This document shows positions 46,160 to 59,035 of a DNA stretch of 64,000 bases, piece after piece. The stretch's first letter is position 1. Each line of letters opens with the position of its first letter. The DNA comes from Tuctoria greenei (Eukaryota; Streptophyta; Magnoliopsida; Poales; Poaceae). The notes below the pieces were generated by a model, which saw nothing but the letters and a program-made list of their open reading frames with translations, was not told the origin of the DNA and made no database searches. Made by a program: the position numbers and the translations under genes. The stretch lies in contig JAYESD010000010.1 in the NCBI GenBank assembly GCA_036927565.1, positions 37,193,298-37,257,297 on the forward strand, written 5' to 3'.

Positions 46160-49100
46160 TGTAACACCCACTATTTATTGAGAGAAAAAAAAAATTGTAA
46201 AATAAATTTTTCAAGAGATAAAAACATTTTCTTGGGAATAAAATTCATATAAGGCAAGTTGCATCATGTATTGAATGATTGTGTGAATTTTTTAAAAATT
46301 TAAATTCGCTAGAAATTTGGTTTACAAATTCAAAACATAAAAGAGAAGAAAAAGAAAACAGAAAAGAAAAAGAAAAACAAAAGAAAAATGAAAACCATTC
46401 CCTGGGCCGAATTCCCGCCCCAGCCCACTTCCCTCCCATTCCCACCCCCCCCCCCCCCACCCCCCGCACCGGCCCGTTCCACCCGCGCCGCGGTTCCTCT
46501 CCCCCTCGCTGACAGGCCAGCCCCGCTTGTCGGACGCGCCTTCTTCCTCGCGCCCACGCCGTAATGCACGCGTGCGTTACACCGCGCCGCCCACTCATTT
46601 TTCCCCCTATCAATGTCGACTGTTTCACCTCAATCAAGCGTCGTGCCGTGCCCATCATGGCCGCCGCCCGTTACACAACCAAACCCCTATAAAAACCCGG
46701 TCGATTCCCCTCTGATTTCACCATTCCCGACGCCCAAACCCTAGCCGCCGGCGAGCTTGGTAATGGCGCTGATGTTCCCATCAATTCACCCACTGTCTCA
46801 CCTCGAAACCTTGCCTAACACTTTTGTCGTGTCCCCAGGAGACCGCCGGTCATCTTCGTCGGGAGTTATCGCCTCTGCGTCGCTGACTTCGTCGGGCGCC
46901 GAGGAGCTCCGCCGTACAACGCCGTCGCCGACCACCTTCCGACCCTCCTCCAGCCGCGCGACGACCTTGAGTGAGTTCCCTAGTCCCCCTCTACCTTTTG
47001 CGCTAGCTAGTTGTGCCCCGTGGCCATTGTAGCGTGTTTTCGGTCATCGCCGGCGAGCCCGCCGCCCCCTGTGCTGCCGCTCGCGACATTCGGGTGACGT
47101 GGCCCCCCTATCGTCCCTCCATTTTAAACCTATGGCCGAGATTAAAACCCCGAATACCACTTCGGTTATTTAAATCGGGGCCATCCATTTTAAATCCGAC
47201 AGCCCACGTTCAAACCACTTTTCTCGCCATAAGTTTTGTGCCCAAGCCCCTGGAATCTTGCGGGCTACCCCCTGGGTTTCTCTGGAATTCAAATCTAACC
47301 CCTAGAAATGACAAACTAGCCCTGGACTTTCTAGAAATTATGAAAATACTGGTTAATTGAATAAAAAGTATTTTTAAGCCTCTGGAGTATTATAAAATAG
47401 CAAATAAAATCTGGAAAATTGTAGAATAATCCCTGGACTTAATAAAAATTATTTTTAGCCACTAGAACAGTTCTATTTTTACAGAAAAGCCCCTGTTAGT
47501 TCTAGAAATTAAATAAAAGTCCATAATTTGTATAAAATACTTATAAAAACAGATTTAAATATGTTTTATTTATTTTCATTTCTATATTTTTTATTAATTC
47601 ATTTAACTTGCTTAAATAGTCATAAAAATACTTTTAAGTATATTTAGTTCATAAAAATTGTTTTGCACATAGAAATAATTAATAAAAATAATGTAAAAAT
47701 TGTAAAATCTACATTATTGATTATAAATCTATTTTAGGCTTATTTTGAAGGATAAAATTTCTAGAAAATAATATTAGGGTTCTAATAAATATTAAAATGG
47801 TATAAAAATCTATAAAAATATGTTTTACTCAATAAATTTCATTTAACTTTAAATTCTCATCAATGGATGTATGTGTATAATATAAACCAACCCTAAAATC
47901 ACTTTTGCGTAGGAATTTGCGTTTATTTGAATTGTTTGCATTTTATTATGTTCTTATTGTATGTTATTTTTCGTGCATCGTCGTAATTTTAGAGTCGGGG
48001 CCAGAACCCACTTTTAACCTGCAAGAGCAACAATTTCCCGACGACCCCGAAGCACAACTTGGAGGCAAGTTCCTTGACCATCTTGCACCTTTTTTGTTAA
48101 GTATTAGTTAGTTGCATGCTAAATTAAAATATGAATCCTATATTATGTTTTCCTAGATTTTCCACAATATTCCTTGTCAACATGGTTTGGGTGTTTTACT
48201 ATTAAATTAGTTTAAGCTTAGCCATGATTTAATGAAATATGATCTATTCTACAATATTACATTTGAAGTACTTTGATTCATGAATTGATGGCTATAATGG
48301 AATTAGTAGATAGGAATCTGATAGGGGGTTTTGTATGGATTGGTGCATGCGTGCACAAGACCTTGTTTTAGGGTTTGACACCTATCGGATTCTAAGGACC
48401 GGTTTATGGAAGAAGTTGCTAAGCCATTTAGTATCACCACAGAATTGTATATGGGACAACTTGGTTTAGTAATTTGGTCTCTCCCGATGTAGCATAGGTA
48501 ATTGATCGGCCGGGGAATGGGCTTTGTCTTGGGATCCGCATGGCTCAAGAGAGGGCTTCTCCTGGCGGGGGGAAAATAGACTCCAGGTGCCGAAGCGGTG
48601 AAATCTTAGAGTACCCATTGCAAGTCAGGAGAACCATCGGAAACACCTCGTAGTGATCTCCTGGCCACACATCTACCGAAGTGTGTAATTGTGGTTAGCT
48701 ACCACGGGCATCAGGGAGGTTTACCTTAGTCCACCTGGCAACAGGGGACAAAATTACGAACTGTGAGTAAAGGATACACACTCTGCAGAGTTTTGTCAAA
48801 ATGTCTAGACAGCCGTGCTCACGGACACGAGCGGCTTGGGAACCAAATTCATAATTTTCACATGGTTACATAATGGATGGTTTGGGTTTGGTCTTACCTG
48901 GATTAACTATGGGATGTTGGTTGGGATTTCACCTAGATGTAGGTGCTTAATAAACAATTAAGAGTAGGTTGTTACTGCTATAGTGCTTAACCTATTAATT
49001 GCCTTCCTTGTTGTGAACAACACATGTCATAACTTCCCAACTTGCGAGTACCGTTGGTACTCAAACTTATTAGTTGCATATTCCCCCCCCAGTCTACGAA

Positions 49101-49380
49101 GACGCTGAGGTGGAGAACCAGGACTTCTACGAAGATCTCGAAGAGATATTCTAGGCTGGCGCTCCCCCGTGCAACGCCTGTGTTTGGAGCCCTTGTTATG
49201 TTTTTCCACTGCTCGTGTACTTTTATTTTGGACCTGGAAGGTCATTTATGTAATAAGGTGATGTACTCGAACATGGTATTTTATTTGGTATTTCACTTTC
49301 GTCTACACATGTATGAGTTGAACTGATCCTCGCATACATGTGGAAAGCGTCTGGTTGTCTTCTTATTACCAAGTGTGACA
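46160..49380 (+). repeat. 5' LTR of element G (3221 bp)
   Basis: TGTAACACCC...ACCAAGTGTGACA. It contains a poly-purine A/G stretch (46335-46390), a C-rich run near 46446, a TATA box at 46688, a GC-rich leader with short ORFs that are not supported, and a long AT-rich half. Confidence 0.92.
46688..46695 (+). promoter_or_regulatory. Putative TATA box of G 5' LTR
   Basis: TATAAAAA after CAACCAAACCCC. The equivalent segment is deleted in the 3' LTR. Confidence 0.6.
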
Positions 49381-49383
49381 AAG

Positions 49384-49396
49384 TGGTATCAGAGCC
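49384..49396 (+). promoter_or_regulatory. Primer binding site of G, initiator Met tRNA
   Basis: TGGTATCAGAGCC, three bases after the LTR. Confidence 0.9.
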
Positions 49397-49561
49397 AGGT
49401 TGCTCGTAGGACGCAAGCCTAGATAGAAAAGGACGATTTAAGGACTTTACTATTTTCAAATATTATTTGTGAAAAATTTCTTTGTATTCTTTACCTTGTA
49501 CTTGTTTCACTTACTCCTTAATTTGTTTTATTACTGACATTCTTCTGTTTCAAAATTTTAG

Positions 49562-50434
49562 ATGGCCAACTTCAGGAGAACCGCTCGCATTTCCACTGGA
49601 GGCTATGTCCCTAATTGAAGGATTGCTGCCCGTCGTACCCCGCTCAACGATCCTCAACGTGCGGTGGTGATTCGTACTGATGGGAGAGCTGCAGGACGAC
49701 TCCGACGTCGACTTCAAGCCATACTGCACGATGCTGGCTACAGGCACGAGAGACTGGCACTCACCTACCACTCCATCGGGATGCAGCGCCCCTACCGGAT
49801 TGAGTGGTCATGCAAGCTATTTGTCTACTATGGGGATGAACTACTCAAGGTGCACCGTACTCCTGCCGCGAGGAGCTACCGACGTCACGCTGAGCAGGAT
49901 GTCAATTGGGAGGCCATCACCTTTTGGAGTCACACTTACCGCTACCAGCTTCGGAACTCAGTGCATGCCTACACTCCCCAGCGTCTCAGCGGCACTGGCA
50001 ACTTCGTCACCAGGTACGTGGAGGGGCCCCTGACCCTTACACAGACTCACCAGACAGTTGATGACGTGGAGCGCCTCAGCATTCGCCTCCATAAGGCTCA
50101 GCAAGAAATTCAGGATGTCCGTGACCTTGCAGCACACTATGAAAGGCGAGTGAGGAGGTACCGTCGGATCACCGACGAGGACCCAGATGGGTATGCTTCA
50201 GACACCTCCACTTGGATTCCGGACTCTCCTGATCGCCGTGTCGGTCGTGGCGACACTAACTCACTGGACCAGTCTTCAGACGAGGAGCCAGATTCTGAGG
50301 AGCCTTCTGTGCCGCAGCAGCCAGCCAACTCTCCTCCGCGTGGCAACGAGTCTCATGGAAGCAACTCGGGATATGATGGAGATGATGATGATGAAGACCC
50401 AGACGAGGAGGAGGATCCCAAGGAGCGAGAGTAG
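49562..50434 (+). pseudogene. Extra ORF upstream of gag in element G
   Basis: ATG at 49562 (MANFRRTARISTGG), a TGA at codon 19 (49616-49618), then open to 50434. It would be about 290 residues. The N-terminus is Arg-rich; a middle segment carries LTYHSIGMQRPYRIEWSCKL; a likely coiled coil follows (VERLSIRLHKAQQEIQDVRD). The C-terminal 80 residues are Ser/Pro/Asp/Glu-rich and end in an acidic run. It does not resemble gag, protease or any enzyme I know. It lies between the primer site and gag, and its function is unknown. A single stop over 290 codons, compared with many in pol, makes past coding constraint likely. Confidence 0.6.
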
Positions 50435-50682
50435 ACTCCGACCTGCCCTACGACTCAAGATTAAGACACTTACCCATGAGTTGTAATAAGAGCGATGTAG
50501 TAGCGATCTGTGTAATCTTAAGTTGTATGATTTTTGCTTTGAGAACTTGTTTATCCATGTTTAAGTTTGCCTAATGAAATGACCTTTATTTCTCTTATTT
50601 CTTATTGATGCATATAGTGGGAAAGTCGTATAGAATAGCTTCTCTCTTATCTCCTCATTCTATAACAGCGCCCCAATCTCTG
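50435..50682 (+). other. Spacer between the extra ORF and gag of G
   Basis: AT-rich noncoding stretch, no structure noted. Confidence 0.4.
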
Positions 50683-51852
50683 ATGGCAGAAAGAGGAAGA
50701 GGACGTGGACATGGTGTGCCACCCAATCTAGACAACGAAGTTCTGCTACCACAATGGAATGTAAGGGGTGCCCGTGGAGCACCAGCTGCAAATCAAATGC
50801 AGCATATGATGGCTATGCAGCTTCAAATGATGCAAAATTTAACACAAATTGTGAACAACATGCAATAGGTTCAGCAAGCACCACCACCCCCTCCTCCACC
50901 ACCACCACCCCCACGTCCAAGGTTTTGATTAAGAGACTTTATGAACACTCAACCTCCACGCTTTTCCAACACCGTGGAACCTATGGATGCTGACGACTAG
51001 ATTAATACGATTGAAAGTAAACTGAGGATTGTTCAATGCGAAGGAAGGGAAAGGGTGTTATTGGCATCACACCAACTTCATGGACATGCAGCTGATTGGT
51101 GGATCGCTTATACTGCAGCCCATGGCAACCCACACAACATCACCTGGGAGGAGTTCAGAGAAAGCTTCCGCAATCATCACGTGCCTGAAGGAGAAATTCA
51201 AGCCAAGCGTCTGGAGTTCCTAGCACTGAAGCAAGGGAACATGAACATACGGGGGTATTTGAAAAAGTTTACACAACTATCTCGGTACGCCCCTGGAGAT
51301 GTTGACACTAATGCCAAGAAACAATTTTGTTTCAAGGAGGGACTGGACAAAGAGATACAATTGATGATGTCTTCTAGTGACTATGCTAGCTTCCAACATC
51401 TGGTGGACAGAGCTTTTACGGTAGAAAGAAAGAAAAAGGAATGCGAAGGAGAAGACCGCAAAAGGAAGATGATGATGGGGCAGTCTTCAAGCAAAAATCC
51501 TCCTCGCTTCAACCCACAGCATTCGAGACACATGAATCGTCCCATGGGCAATAATCAAGGTCAGCGGTACATCAACAACTCTTCATTCAGACCTCAAGCT
51601 CAGTATGCTCGCCCACAGTACCAACAGATGCAACCGCAACGCCCTCAAATGTATCAACAACGTCCTATGACTTCAAACCCTCGACCAACTGGGCAATCAC
51701 AGCAAAATCAACAACGAAACAAGGCTCAAGACACCAGTACTCGGGGAGCTTGCTACATATGTGGTGACAAGGGACACTACTCCAACAACTGCCTGAAGAA
51801 GCTATCACAGCAGAACCAGTCCAGAGGAAGGGTCAATCATGTTGTTTTGTAG
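50683..51852 (+). pseudogene. Gag of element G (interrupted)
   Basis: ATG at 50683 (MAERGRGRGHG), stop TAG at 50866 and a frame change near 50900-51050, then open 51055-51852. The gypsy gag domain is visible (HAADWWIAYT, YLKKFTQLSRYAP, CFKEGLDKEIQ), followed by a Gln/Asn/Pro-rich stretch and the zinc knuckle CYICGDKGHYSNNC near 51752-51793. It closes at TAG 51850. Confidence 0.8.
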
Positions 51853-52160
51853 GAAGACCAAGACGCATCAGATGTGGTGCGTTCCCTGCTGATTCCCATC
51901 CTTCTACAGTATTGTTTGACTCTGGTGCAACGCATTCATTCATAGCAAAATAATTCATAAGAAGACATGGAATGACTGTTACATTAATGAATCAAGTATT
52001 AGTAGTCAACTCTCCTGGAGGAGAGATGTTGACAAGGCAAGTATGCCCTCATGTAAGCATAAGCATTAGGGGGGTAGCATTCTTAGCAAACCTTATAGTG
52101 CTGGAGTCACAAGGAATAGACATTATTCTCGGAATGGATTGGTTAACCAAGTACAAAGGA
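51853..52160 (+). pseudogene. Aspartic protease of element G
   Basis: The catalytic triad Asp-Ser-Gly followed by Ala is at 51918-51929, in LFDSGATHSFIA. A TAA follows at 51951. The second motif DIILGMDWL is near 52119-52145. Confidence 0.75.
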
Positions 52161-53705
52161 GTGATCCACTGTGCCACCAGAACAGTATGCTTAACTCATA
52201 TAGATGGCACAAACGTGGAGTTTCGTCCTGAGCAAGCACCAGTTCAGAAAATACGACTCAATCAAGTTGAAGGGGTACAAGTGATCAAAGTTGTTTGTGA
52301 CTTTTCGGATGTGTTTCCTGAGGAACTACCGGGTATGCCCTCTGACAGAGAGATTAAATTCATCATTGAATTAGTGCATTGTACATCACCAATTTACAAG
52401 CGACCATACAGGATGGATGCTAAACAATTGGCAGAATTGAAGGATCATATCAATGAGTTGTTAGCAAAAGGATACATTCGTCCAAGTTCCTCACCTTGGT
52501 GAGCTCCAGTGATATTTGTGCCCAAAAAAGATGGCACACAGAGGTTGTGTGTGGATTATCGTGCACTCAACGTAGTAACTATCAAGAACAAGTATCCTTT
52601 ACCAAGGATTGAGGATTTGTTTGACCAGTTGAGAGGTGATTGTGTGTTCTCGAAGATTGATCTGCGTTCAGGGTATCACCAATTGAAGATACGACCCTCG
52701 GACATACCCAAGACGGCATTTGTTTCGAGATATGGATTATAGGAGTATACAGTAATGTCTTTTGGCTTGACTAAAGCCCCAGCTTATTTCATGTACCTTA
52801 TGAATAAGGTGTTTATGGAATACCTGGATAAGTTTGTCGTTGTGTTTATTGACGACATTTTGATATTCTCCAAAAGTGAAGAGGAACATGAGGAGCACCT
52901 AAGACTAACCTTACAAAAACTTCATGAACATCAGTTGTATGCAAAGCTAAGTAAATGTGAGTTCTGGTTGAAGGAAGTGTCATTTATGGGACATGTTATA
53001 TCACAAGGAGGAATAGCAGTAGCCCCTAGTAAAGTGAAAAATGTTCTGAATTGGAAGACACCAGAAAATGTTGGGAAAATCAGGAGTTTCTTGGGTATGG
53101 CTGGCTATTATCGCCGGTTCATCGAAGGATTCTCAAAAATATCTCGTCCGTTAACAAAGTTACTTGAGAAGGGAGCTGTATACAAGTGAACATCAGAATG
53201 TGAAGCCAGTTTTACAGAGCTAAAGAAAAGATTGACCACTGCTCTAGTGTTGATTATGCCTGATATGCAGAAAGACTTTGCAGTCTACTGTGATGCATCC
53301 GGCCAAGGACTGGGATGTGTATTAATGCAAGAGGGACATGTAGTAGCCTATGCTTCACGTCAACTCAGAAAGCATGAAAGAAATTATCCCAATTATGACT
53401 TGGAGTCAGCAGCTGTAGTGCATGCATTGAAATTATGGAGGCATTATCTAATTGGAAAAAGAACTGAAATTTATACGGACCACAAGAGTTTGAAGTATAT
53501 CTTCACCCAACCAGATCTAAATCTCAGACAACGCAGATGGTTGGAACTTATCAATGATTTTTATGTCGGAATCAACTATCATCCTGGGAAAGCTAATGTG
53601 GTCGCAGATGCATTAAGAAGATCAGCTCAATGCAATAGCTTGGCACTGCAAGGTCAACAACTGCAGTTATGTGAGGAATTCGCAAGGCTAAACCTTAGTA
53701 TCTGA
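52161..53705 (+). pseudogene. Reverse transcriptase and RNase H of element G
   Basis: RT motifs: VDYRALN (52551), KIDLRSGYHQLKI (52655), FIDD (52846-52857). RNase H: YCDASGQGLGCVL (53287), YTDHKSLKYI (53474), NVVADALRRS near 53600. In-frame stops TGA 52500, TAG 52740, TGA 53187 and TGA 53703 sit where Trp, Gln or Arg codons are expected by context, as after cytosine deamination. Confidence 0.85.
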
Positions 53706-53719
53706 CTAATACTGAGGTA

Positions 53720-55215
53720 GTGTCTATGGAAGTAGATTCCACACTGGAGAAGGATATTCGTGAAGGGCAAAAGAATGATAAGTGGATTCAGAAGATTAAG
53801 CAACTAATGAAAGAAGGAAAAACACCAGACTTTAAAGAAGATGAACAGGGAACTTTATGGCTGGTGAAGAAAATATGTGTACCTGATATGAAGGAGATTC
53901 AAGAACTGATACTGAGAGAAGCCCATGATTCGTCATATTCTATTCATCCAGGAAGCACAAAGATGTATCAAGATCTAAAGGATCAGTATTGGTGGCATGG
54001 AATGAAACGTGATGTGGCGGAGTATGTAGCTCTGTGTGACACATGTCAGAAGGTCAAAGCAGAACATCAAAGACCCGCAGGGTTACTTCAACCAATTAAA
54101 ATTCATGAATGGAAATGGGAAGAAATAAGTATGGACTTTATTGTGGTATTGCCAAGAACTCAGTCTGGATACGACTCTATATGGGTCATAGTGGACCGTT
54201 TGACCAAAGTGGCTCACTTTATCCCAGTAAAAGAAAGCTATTCTGGTTCAAGATTGGCAGCACTATATATGGCAAGAATTGTATTCCTGCATGGAGTGCC
54301 GAAGAAAATAATATCGGATAGGAGTACTCAGTTCACTTCCAGATTTTGGCAAAAGTTGCATGAGTCTATGGATACCCGACTGAATTTCAGCTCGGCATAT
54401 CATCCGCAAACTGACGGTCAAACAGAGTGCACTAATCAAATTCTTGAAGATATGTTGAGAGCGTGTGCTTTGAAAAATAGTAGGAGTTGGGATAAGAACC
54501 TACCGTATGCCGAATTTTCTTATAACAAAAGTTATCAAGCCAGTTTGAAGATGTCTACGTTTGATGCTTTGTACAGACGGAAGTGCAGAACACCATTGTT
54601 TTGGAATCAAACTGGGGAAAGCCAGGTATTTGGGCCTGATGTGTTAAGGGAAGCTGAGAGACAAGTACAAGAAATCCGAAAGAATTTGAAGACGGCTCAG
54701 TCGAGACAGAAGAGTTATGCTGATACTCGGCGTCGTGATTTGTCATACGAGATTAGTGATTATGTGTATCTCAAGGTGTCACCCGTGAGAGGGTTGAGAC
54801 GATTCAAGGTGAAGGGCAAATTATCACCCCGATATATTGGTCCTTTCAAAGTATTGGAGAAAAGAGGAGAAGTAGCCTATCGGCTCGAGTTACCATCTCA
54901 CTTATCAGATGTACATGATGTATTCCATGTGTCACAATTGAAGAAATGCTTAAGAGTCCCTGAAGAACAATTGCCATTAGAAGCAGTAGACGTACAAGAG
55001 GATCTGACCTATCCAGAACAACCTGATAAGATTCTCGAGATGTCAGAATGAGTTACGAGGAATAAAGTTACTCGTATGTGCAAAGTACAATGGAAACATC
55101 ACTCAGAAGAAGAGGCGATGTGGGAAAGAGAAGAAGACCTCAAGGTAGAGTTTCCCAGTCTATTCTCTTACCACGTCCAAATCTCGAGGGCGAGATTTCT
55201 TTTTAGGGGGGTAGA
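53720..55215 (+). pseudogene. Integrase of element G with chromodomain-like tail
   Basis: Open for 443 codons to TGA at 55049-55051. Zinc region HPG...H...CDTCQ, catalytic Asp in ISMDFIV (about 54128), Asp in IISDRSTQF (about 54315) and Glu in TDGQTECTN (about 54425). The C-terminal GPFKVLEKRG and VFHVSQLKKCL motifs precede the stop. After it the frame reads CKVQWKHHSEEEAMWEREEDL, a chromodomain-type segment that directs insertion to heterochromatin in chromoviruses. This is the longest open part of the element. Confidence 0.85.
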
Positions 55216-55217
55216 AT
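55201..55217 (+). promoter_or_regulatory. Polypurine tract of G
   Basis: TTTTAGGGGGGTAGAAT immediately before TGTAACACCC. Confidence 0.8.
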
Positions 55218-58131
55218 TGTAACACCCACTATTTATTGAGAGAAAAAAATTGTAAAATGAATTTTCAACAGATAAAAACATTTTCTTGGGAATAAAATTC
55301 ATATAAGGCAAGTTGCATCATGTATTGAATGATTGTGTGAATTTTTTAAAAATTTAAATTCGCTAGAAATTTGGTTTACAAATTGAAAACATAAAAGAGA
55401 AGAAAAAGAAAACAGAAAAGAAAAAGAAAAAGAAAAGAAAAATGAAAACCAGTCCCTGGGCCGAATTCCCGCCCCGGCCCACTTCCCTCCCATTCCCCCC
55501 CCCCCCCCCGCACCGGCCCGTTCCACCCGCGCCGCGGTTCCTCTCCCCCTCGCTGACAGGCCGGCCCCGCCTGTCGGACGCACCTTCTTCCTCGCGCTCG
55601 CACCGTAACGCACGCGTGCGTTACACCGCGCCGCCTACTCATTTTTGCGCTAGCTAGTTGTCGCACAACGCCGTCGCCGACCACCTTCTGACCCTCCTCC
55701 GGCCGCGCGACGACCTTCAGTGAGTTCCCCTAGACCCCCTCAACCTTTTGTGCTAGCTAGTTGTGCCCCGTGGCCATTGTAGCGTGTTTTCGGTCATCGC
55801 CGGCGAGCCGGCCGCCGCGCGCCGCCCCCTGTGCCGCCGCTCCCGACATTCGGGTGACGTGGTCCCCTATCGTCCCTCCATTTTAAACCTACGACCGAGA
55901 TTAAAACCCCAGATACCCCTTCGGTTATTTAAATCGGGGCCATCCATTTTAAATCCAACGGCCCATGTTCAAACCACTTTTCCCGCCATCAGTTTTGCGC
56001 CCAAGCCCCTGGAATCTTGCGGGCTACTCCCTGGGTTTCTCTGGAATTCAAATCTAACCCCTAGAAATGACAAACTAGCCCCTGAACTTTCCGGAAATTA
56101 GGAAAATACTGGTTAATTGAATAAAAAGTGTTTTTAAGCCCCTGGAGTATTATAAAATAGCAAATAAAATCTGGAAAATTGTAGAATAATCCTTGGACAT
56201 AATAAAAATTATTTTTAGCCACTGGAACAGTTCTGTTTTTATAGAAAAGCCCCTGTTAGTTCTAGAAATTAAATAAAAGTCTTTAATTTGTATAAAATAC
56301 TTATAAAAACAGATTTAAATATGTTTTATTTATTTTCATTTATGTATTATTTTTTTATTAATTCATTTAACTTGCTGAAATAGTCATAAAAATACTTTTA
56401 AGTATATTTAGTTCATACAAATTGTTTTACACATAAAATAATTAATAAAAATAATGTAAAAATTGTAAAATCTACATTATTGATTATAAATCTATTTTAG
56501 GCTTATTTTGAAGGATAAAATTTCTATAAAATAATATTAGGGTTCTAATAAATATAAAAATGGTATAAAAATCTATAAAAATATGTTTTACTCAATAAAT
56601 TTCATTTACCTTTAAATTCTCATCAATGGATGTATGTCTATAATATAAACCAACCCTAAAATCACTTTTGCGTAGGAATTTGTGTTTATTCGAATTGTTT
56701 GCGTTTTATTATGTTCTTATTGTATGTTATTTTTCGTGCATCGTCGTAATTTTAGAGTCGGGGCCAGAACCCACTTTTAACCCGTAAGAGCAACAATTTC
56801 CCGACGACCCCGAAGCACAATTTGGAGGCAAGTTCCTTGACCATCTTGCACCCTTTTTGTTAAGTTTTAGTTAGTTGCATGCTAAATTAAAATATGAATC
56901 CTATGTTATGTTTTCCTAGATTTTCCACAATATTCCTTGTCAACATGGTTTGGGTGTTTTACTATTAAATTAGTTTACACTTAGCCATGCTTTAATGAAA
57001 TATGATCTAGTCTACAATATTACATTTGGAGTACTTTGATTCATGAATTGATGGCTATATGGAATTAGTAGATAGGAATCTGATAGGGGGTTTTGTATGG
57101 ATTGGTGCATGCGTGCACAAGACCTTGGTTTGGGGTTTGACACCTATCGGATTCTAAGGACCGGTTTATGGAAGAAGTTGCTAAGCCATTTAGTATCACC
57201 ACAGAATTGTATATGGGACAACTTGGTTTAGTAATTTGGTCTCTCCCGATGTAGCATAGGTAATTGATCAGGCGGGGAATGGGCTTTGCCTTGGGATCCG
57301 CATGGCTCAAGAGGGGGCTTCTCCTGGTGGAGGGAAAATAGACTCCAGGTGCCGGAGCAGTGAAACCTTAGAGTACCCATTGCAAGTCGGGAGAACCATC
57401 GGAAACACCTCGTAGTGATCTCCTGTCCACACACCTACGGAAGTGTGTAATTGTGGTTAGCTACCACGGGCATCAGGGAGGTTTACCTTAGTCCACCTGG
57501 CAACAGGGGACGAAATCATGAACTGTGGGTAAAGGATACACACTCTGCAGAGTTTTGTCAAACTGTCTAGACAGCCGTGCTCACAGACACGAGCGGCTTG
57601 GGAACCAAATTCATAATTAGCACATGGTTACATAATGGATGGTTTGGGTTTGGTCTTACCTGGATTAATTTTGGGATGTTGGTTGGGATTTCACCTAGAT
57701 GTAGGTTCTTAATAAACAATTAAGAGTAGGTTGTTACTGCTATAGTGCTTAACCTATTAATTGCCTTCCTTGTTGTGAACCACACATGTCATAACTTCCC
57801 AACTTGCGAGTACCGTTGGTACTCAAACTTGTTAGTTGCATAGTCTACGAAGACTCTGAGGTGGAGAACCAGGACTTCTACGGAGATCCCGAAGAGATGT
57901 TCTAGGCTGGCGCTCCCCCGTGCAATGCCTGTGTTTGGAGCCCTTATTATGTTTTTCTGCTGCTTGTGTACTTTTATTTTAGGTCTGGAAGGTCATTTAT
58001 ATAATAAGGTGATGTACTCGAACATGGTATTTTATTTGGTATTTCACTTTCGTCTACACATGTATGAGTTGAACTGATCCTGGCATACATGTGGAAAGCA
58101 TCTGGTTGTCTTCTTATTACCAGGTGTGACA
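55218..58131 (+). repeat. 3' LTR of element G (2914 bp, with internal deletion)
   Basis: Same ends as the 5' LTR. It lacks the segment equivalent to 46603-46915 (313 bp), replaced by about 18 bases at 55647-55664, so it has lost the TATA box. It also has scattered substitutions and a small deletion near 57840 (the C-run before the AGTCTACGAAG block). Confidence 0.9.
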
Positions 58132-58136
58132 TCAAC

Positions 58137-59035
58137 GGCCGAAACTTTGCTTGGGGAGGCAATGAAAACAACAAGGCTCAGGTGACAGGCAGAAAAAATG
58201 ACCAATAGGGTGGATGAGGGCGAGCAGAGGCTAACCATGCGCTGGATTCGACACTCAAACGATAAGGTGGCATGCCTCCATCGTGGTGGCGCTCTGAGAA
58301 TGAAAGTACAGAGTCGGTTCAAACATTGTTAAGCTGACATGTGGGGCCCACATCACCCCCTCTCTCTTATCCTCTCTGGTAGTTAAATCTCCCATCAAAC
58401 AAGCTTTGAGAAGTACAATTCTTGGCAGCAAGACTAATTCAAACATGTAGAGTCCAATGGTGAGTTCCAGATTGAAAATTGACAAAATTTGAATGTAAAA
58501 TTCAAAATTTAATTTCAATTATCTTCTTTATATTGCATTAAAGTATTTTGAAAACTTGCTCCAAAATTAATAAAATTTTGGCAGCAAGGCTAAATATTAA
58601 ATGATTAATTAAATTTGGCTCGTATTTGGAGTTCGGCTAAATTTATTGTGGATTTCTAAATTTGAATTTTAAACACTCCCCTTTAATGCTTAATTTAACA
58701 TTATTCTCACTTGAGTAATATTGTTATTTTTCCTTTGTTATTGAGTTTGAATTTGATTTCCATCCTTATGTATTACTTTGAACTGTACACTCAAGTTTCT
58801 TTTGAATTGCTTTTGCATTTAAATTTTTGAATTAACTTGATATCTTTTCTTGTATAACCCTTTCTTAAAGGCTATACTAACGTTCCAAAGAGTGCTCAAA
58901 ATTCTATTAAGTCTCTACTTAACATCAGTTATTAGTTAACATAGTTGAAGTGAGTTTTAATTTATACTTAAACTTTAATTTTTTTTTAAATTTGCACTTT
59001 TGCATTCGCGTTCTTTTCAAATGTGGACTTTTATA
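58137..59035 (-). repeat. H LTR, right part
   Basis: Resumes after the duplicated TCAAC. The first 250 bp are GC-rich and the remainder very AT-rich. No gene. Confidence 0.5.

Larger units (their letters stand above)
46160..58131 (+). mobile_element. Element G: Tekay-like chromovirus (Ty3/gypsy), complete but dead, 12 kb
   Basis: 5' LTR 46160-49380, initiator-Met primer site, an extra upstream ORF, gag, PR, RT, RNase H, integrase with a chromodomain-like tail, polypurine tract and 3' LTR 55218-58131. Target duplication TCAAC (46155-46159, 58132-58136). About ten in-frame stops interrupt the coding region. Confidence 0.9.
42471..59035 (-). mobile_element. Element H: antisense Tekay-like gypsy LTR, split by G
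   Basis: Left part 42471-46159, right part 58137-59035, about 4.6 kb together. Read on the minus strand, the right end begins TATAAAAGTCC directly after GGACGATATTCC...AAGGGGGG, which parallels G's AGGGGGGTAGAAT then TGTAACACCC. The left end (minus strand) closes ...CCTGGAATGTTAGA. The block 42640-42880 is repeated at 59900-60120. The boundaries are less certain than for D-G because no target duplication was found. Confidence 0.5.

Noticed and set aside
46245..47360. Several ORFs in G's 5' LTR (e.g. 46757-47032, 47013-47360)
   Set aside because: They lie in LTR leader sequence with GC skew, and only parts survive in the 3' LTR (55763-56101). No domain and no conserved start.
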